Positions 63,100 through 64,000 of a stretch of DNA of 64,000 nt are shown piece by piece. Location of the stretch: NCBI GenBank assembly GCA_945910005.1, contig CAMDTW010000655.1, positions 220,284-284,283 on the forward strand, read 5' to 3'. This DNA is from Isoperla grammatica (taxonomy: Eukaryota > Arthropoda > Insecta > Plecoptera > Perlodidae). Under the pieces are notes generated by a model that saw only the letters and a program-made list of their open reading frames with translations, made no database searches and had not been told where the DNA came from. The translations under genes were made by a program, and so were the position numbers. The first letter of the stretch is position 1. Every line of letters begins with the position of its first letter.

Positions 63100-64000
63100 C
63101 TGCATTCTTCAAAGTATAATAAAAATGCATAAATTGAGTTTTTTCGTCGTTTTTGGTTAAAATATGAATAAAAAATAGAAATTGGCTAATTTCAGTCTAT
63201 CTACCACAAACTTCCAGTTTTAAGAGGAATCTTGCATACGGCTGGGATTCCTAAGGGTTTCAACCAAAGTTGACAAATCGTTGTTTTAGAGCGTTTCAGG
63301 CTCCAATAAGCACAATTTGTCCATTTCGTCACATTTCGATAACTTCTCTGGAAGTTACACCATCCGTTGAAAAATAAGAATTATAGGCTGCATTCTTCAA
63401 AGTATAATAAAAATGCATAAATTGAGTTTTTTCGTCGTTTTTGGTTAAAATATGCATAAAATATAGAAATTGGCTGATTTTTGGTCTATCTACCACAAAC
63501 TTCCAGTTTTAAGAGGAATCTTGCATACGGCTGGGATTCCTAAGGGTTTCAACCAAATTGCACAAAACGTTGTTTTAGAGCGTTTCAGGCTCCAATAAGC
63601 ACAATTTGTCTATTTCGTCACATTTCGATAACTTCTATAGAAGTTACACTCTCCGTCGAAAAATAAGAATTATAGGTTGCATTCTTCAAGAGTATATTGA
63701 AAATGCATAAATTGAGTTTTTTCGTCGTTTTTGGTTAAAATATGCATAAAAAATAGAAATTGGCTGATTTCAGTCTATCTACCACAAACTTCCAGTTTTA
63801 AGAGGAATCTTGCATACGGCCCTAAGGGTTTCAACCAAAGTTGACAAATCGTTTTTTTAGAGCGTTTCAGGCTGCAATAAGCACAATTTGTCCATTTCGT
63901 CACATTTCGATAACTTCTTTAGAAGTAACACCCTCCGTTGAAAAATAAGAATTATAGTTTTTATTCTTCAAGAGTATTATGAAAATGCATAAATTGAGGT
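63100..64000. repeat. Array continuation at the right window edge: H/G hybrid, H, I, partial J
   Basis: Monomers start at 63100 (H head, G 3' part), 63388 (H), 63677 (I, 7-bp deletion near 63815-63825) and 63959 (J, cut by the window end at 64000). The first two heads share a private 1-bp loss, cttcaaagtataata, not seen in other H copies. They therefore arose from each other by a recent one-monomer exchange. The H-I-J order is as elsewhere, so the array continues to the right. Confidence 0.83.

Larger units (their letters stand above)
1..64000. repeat. Satellite array of about 289-bp monomers, spanning the whole window
   Basis: About 220 head-to-tail copies, all in one orientation, run past both window edges. 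Successive copies start at 1, 290, 579, 868, 1157, 1446 and 1735, a 289-bp step; most copies are 282-290 bp. The first copy has 50 C and 49 G in 289 bp (34% G+C). The conserved core, monomer positions about 97-160, reads from TCTATCTACC through AAACTTCCAG, AGAGGAATCTTGCATACGG and GGGATTCCTAAGG. No coding potential is seen: 289 is not a multiple of 3, so any reading frame shifts at each copy and meets stops. I do not recognise the family. Function is unknown; centromeric, subtelomeric and other heterochromatic roles are all possible. Confidence 0.98.

Noticed and set aside
1..64000. Short open reading frames within and across monomers
   Set aside because: The 289-bp period shifts the frame by one base per copy, so every frame meets the same stops within three copies. 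Frame-breaking 1-, 6- and 7-bp indels recur, and no protein-like conservation is seen.
1..64000. CRISPR array
   Set aside because: The repeats are 289 bp and directly abutting, with no unique spacers, and arthropod-type TTAGG is present.
1..64000. Telomere-specific retrotransposons of the SART or TRAS kind in TTAGG
   Set aside because: All three TTAGG blocks are uninterrupted apart from single-base or few-base errors.
1..64000. tRNA, rRNA or other structured RNA genes
   Set aside because: No cloverleaf, A/B box pair or rRNA-like tract was seen. The small inverted repeats are explained as parts of the monomer.

Overview
The window is non-coding satellite DNA from end to end. About 220 head-to-tail copies of an AT-rich monomer of about 289 bp (34% G+C in the first copy) fill it, interrupted only by three blocks of the pentanucleotide TTAGG, each about 0.5 kb. 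I see no gene, RNA gene, transposon or unique DNA. TTAGG is the ancestral arthropod (notably insect) telomere repeat, so the source is most likely an insect or another arthropod. A subtelomeric or other heterochromatic location is likely. I do not recognise the satellite family or the species.

Monomer layout (first copy, 1-289): T/A-tract-rich 5' part (20-80); variable stretch (70-96); strongly conserved core (97-160); variable stretch with two linked haplotypes (165-200); conserved 3' part (201-289) with an 18-bp palindrome at 242-259. Monomers fall into recurring diagnostic types, which I letter for this window: J (GAGGTTTTAAGTCG), K (gcaaaaatcgag), F (ggttgaaat, gggtgtc), Fx (F with tcgtcttattt), L (gaaaaggc), Jx (J with gtttaagagcg), Kx (K without the extra T), N (aaatcgagtatt), M (gaacctac), Xa (gacgaatc), Y2 (gttgtagagcg), O (ctgc...tataatg), P (aatggataaatt), Q (ggctctaat), R (A8 run, gaaactgg), S (aaatatggataaa), G (atgaataaaaaa), H (tataataaaaatg), I (7-bp deletion, cggccctaagg), I' (atatgttgc, cttgaag), T (gcatcaaaaa), U (gcattaatt), V (gagattttt), W (gcatgaatt), X (ttaaaaatgcat), Y (gcataaatgagg), O2 (caattcctcc), Z (gcatacattg), O3 (aatgtgtc), X2 (aattaaac), B (aatgctaaattg), C (attatgtaaatg), D (gatagttttt then ttttttcgtcg), E1-E6 (monomers right of TTAGG).

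Region by region: 1-4911 is a 12-monomer run with part of a second copy. 4912-16733 is a superunit copy carrying TTAGG block 1. 16734-25679 is a short run leading into two tandem copies of a 14-monomer higher-order repeat (about 4.04 kb; the second copy has 13 monomers before order changes). 25391-30872 is the tail of a superunit. 30873-49286 is one complete 18,414-bp superunit with TTAGG block 2. 49287-62231 is most of the next superunit with block 3. 62232-64000 continues the array past the window edge. A 7.16-kb repeat is nested inside the superunit.

The array looks like a product of repeated unequal exchange: single monomers are gained or lost at hybrid junctions, and private variants track duplicated segments. 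The TTAGG blocks share private sequence errors and identical junctions, so they were captured once and then amplified with the satellite; they are not three separate insertions. Coordinates and periods were read by hand from base positions; no alignment program was run, and a collapsed or expanded assembly cannot be excluded.
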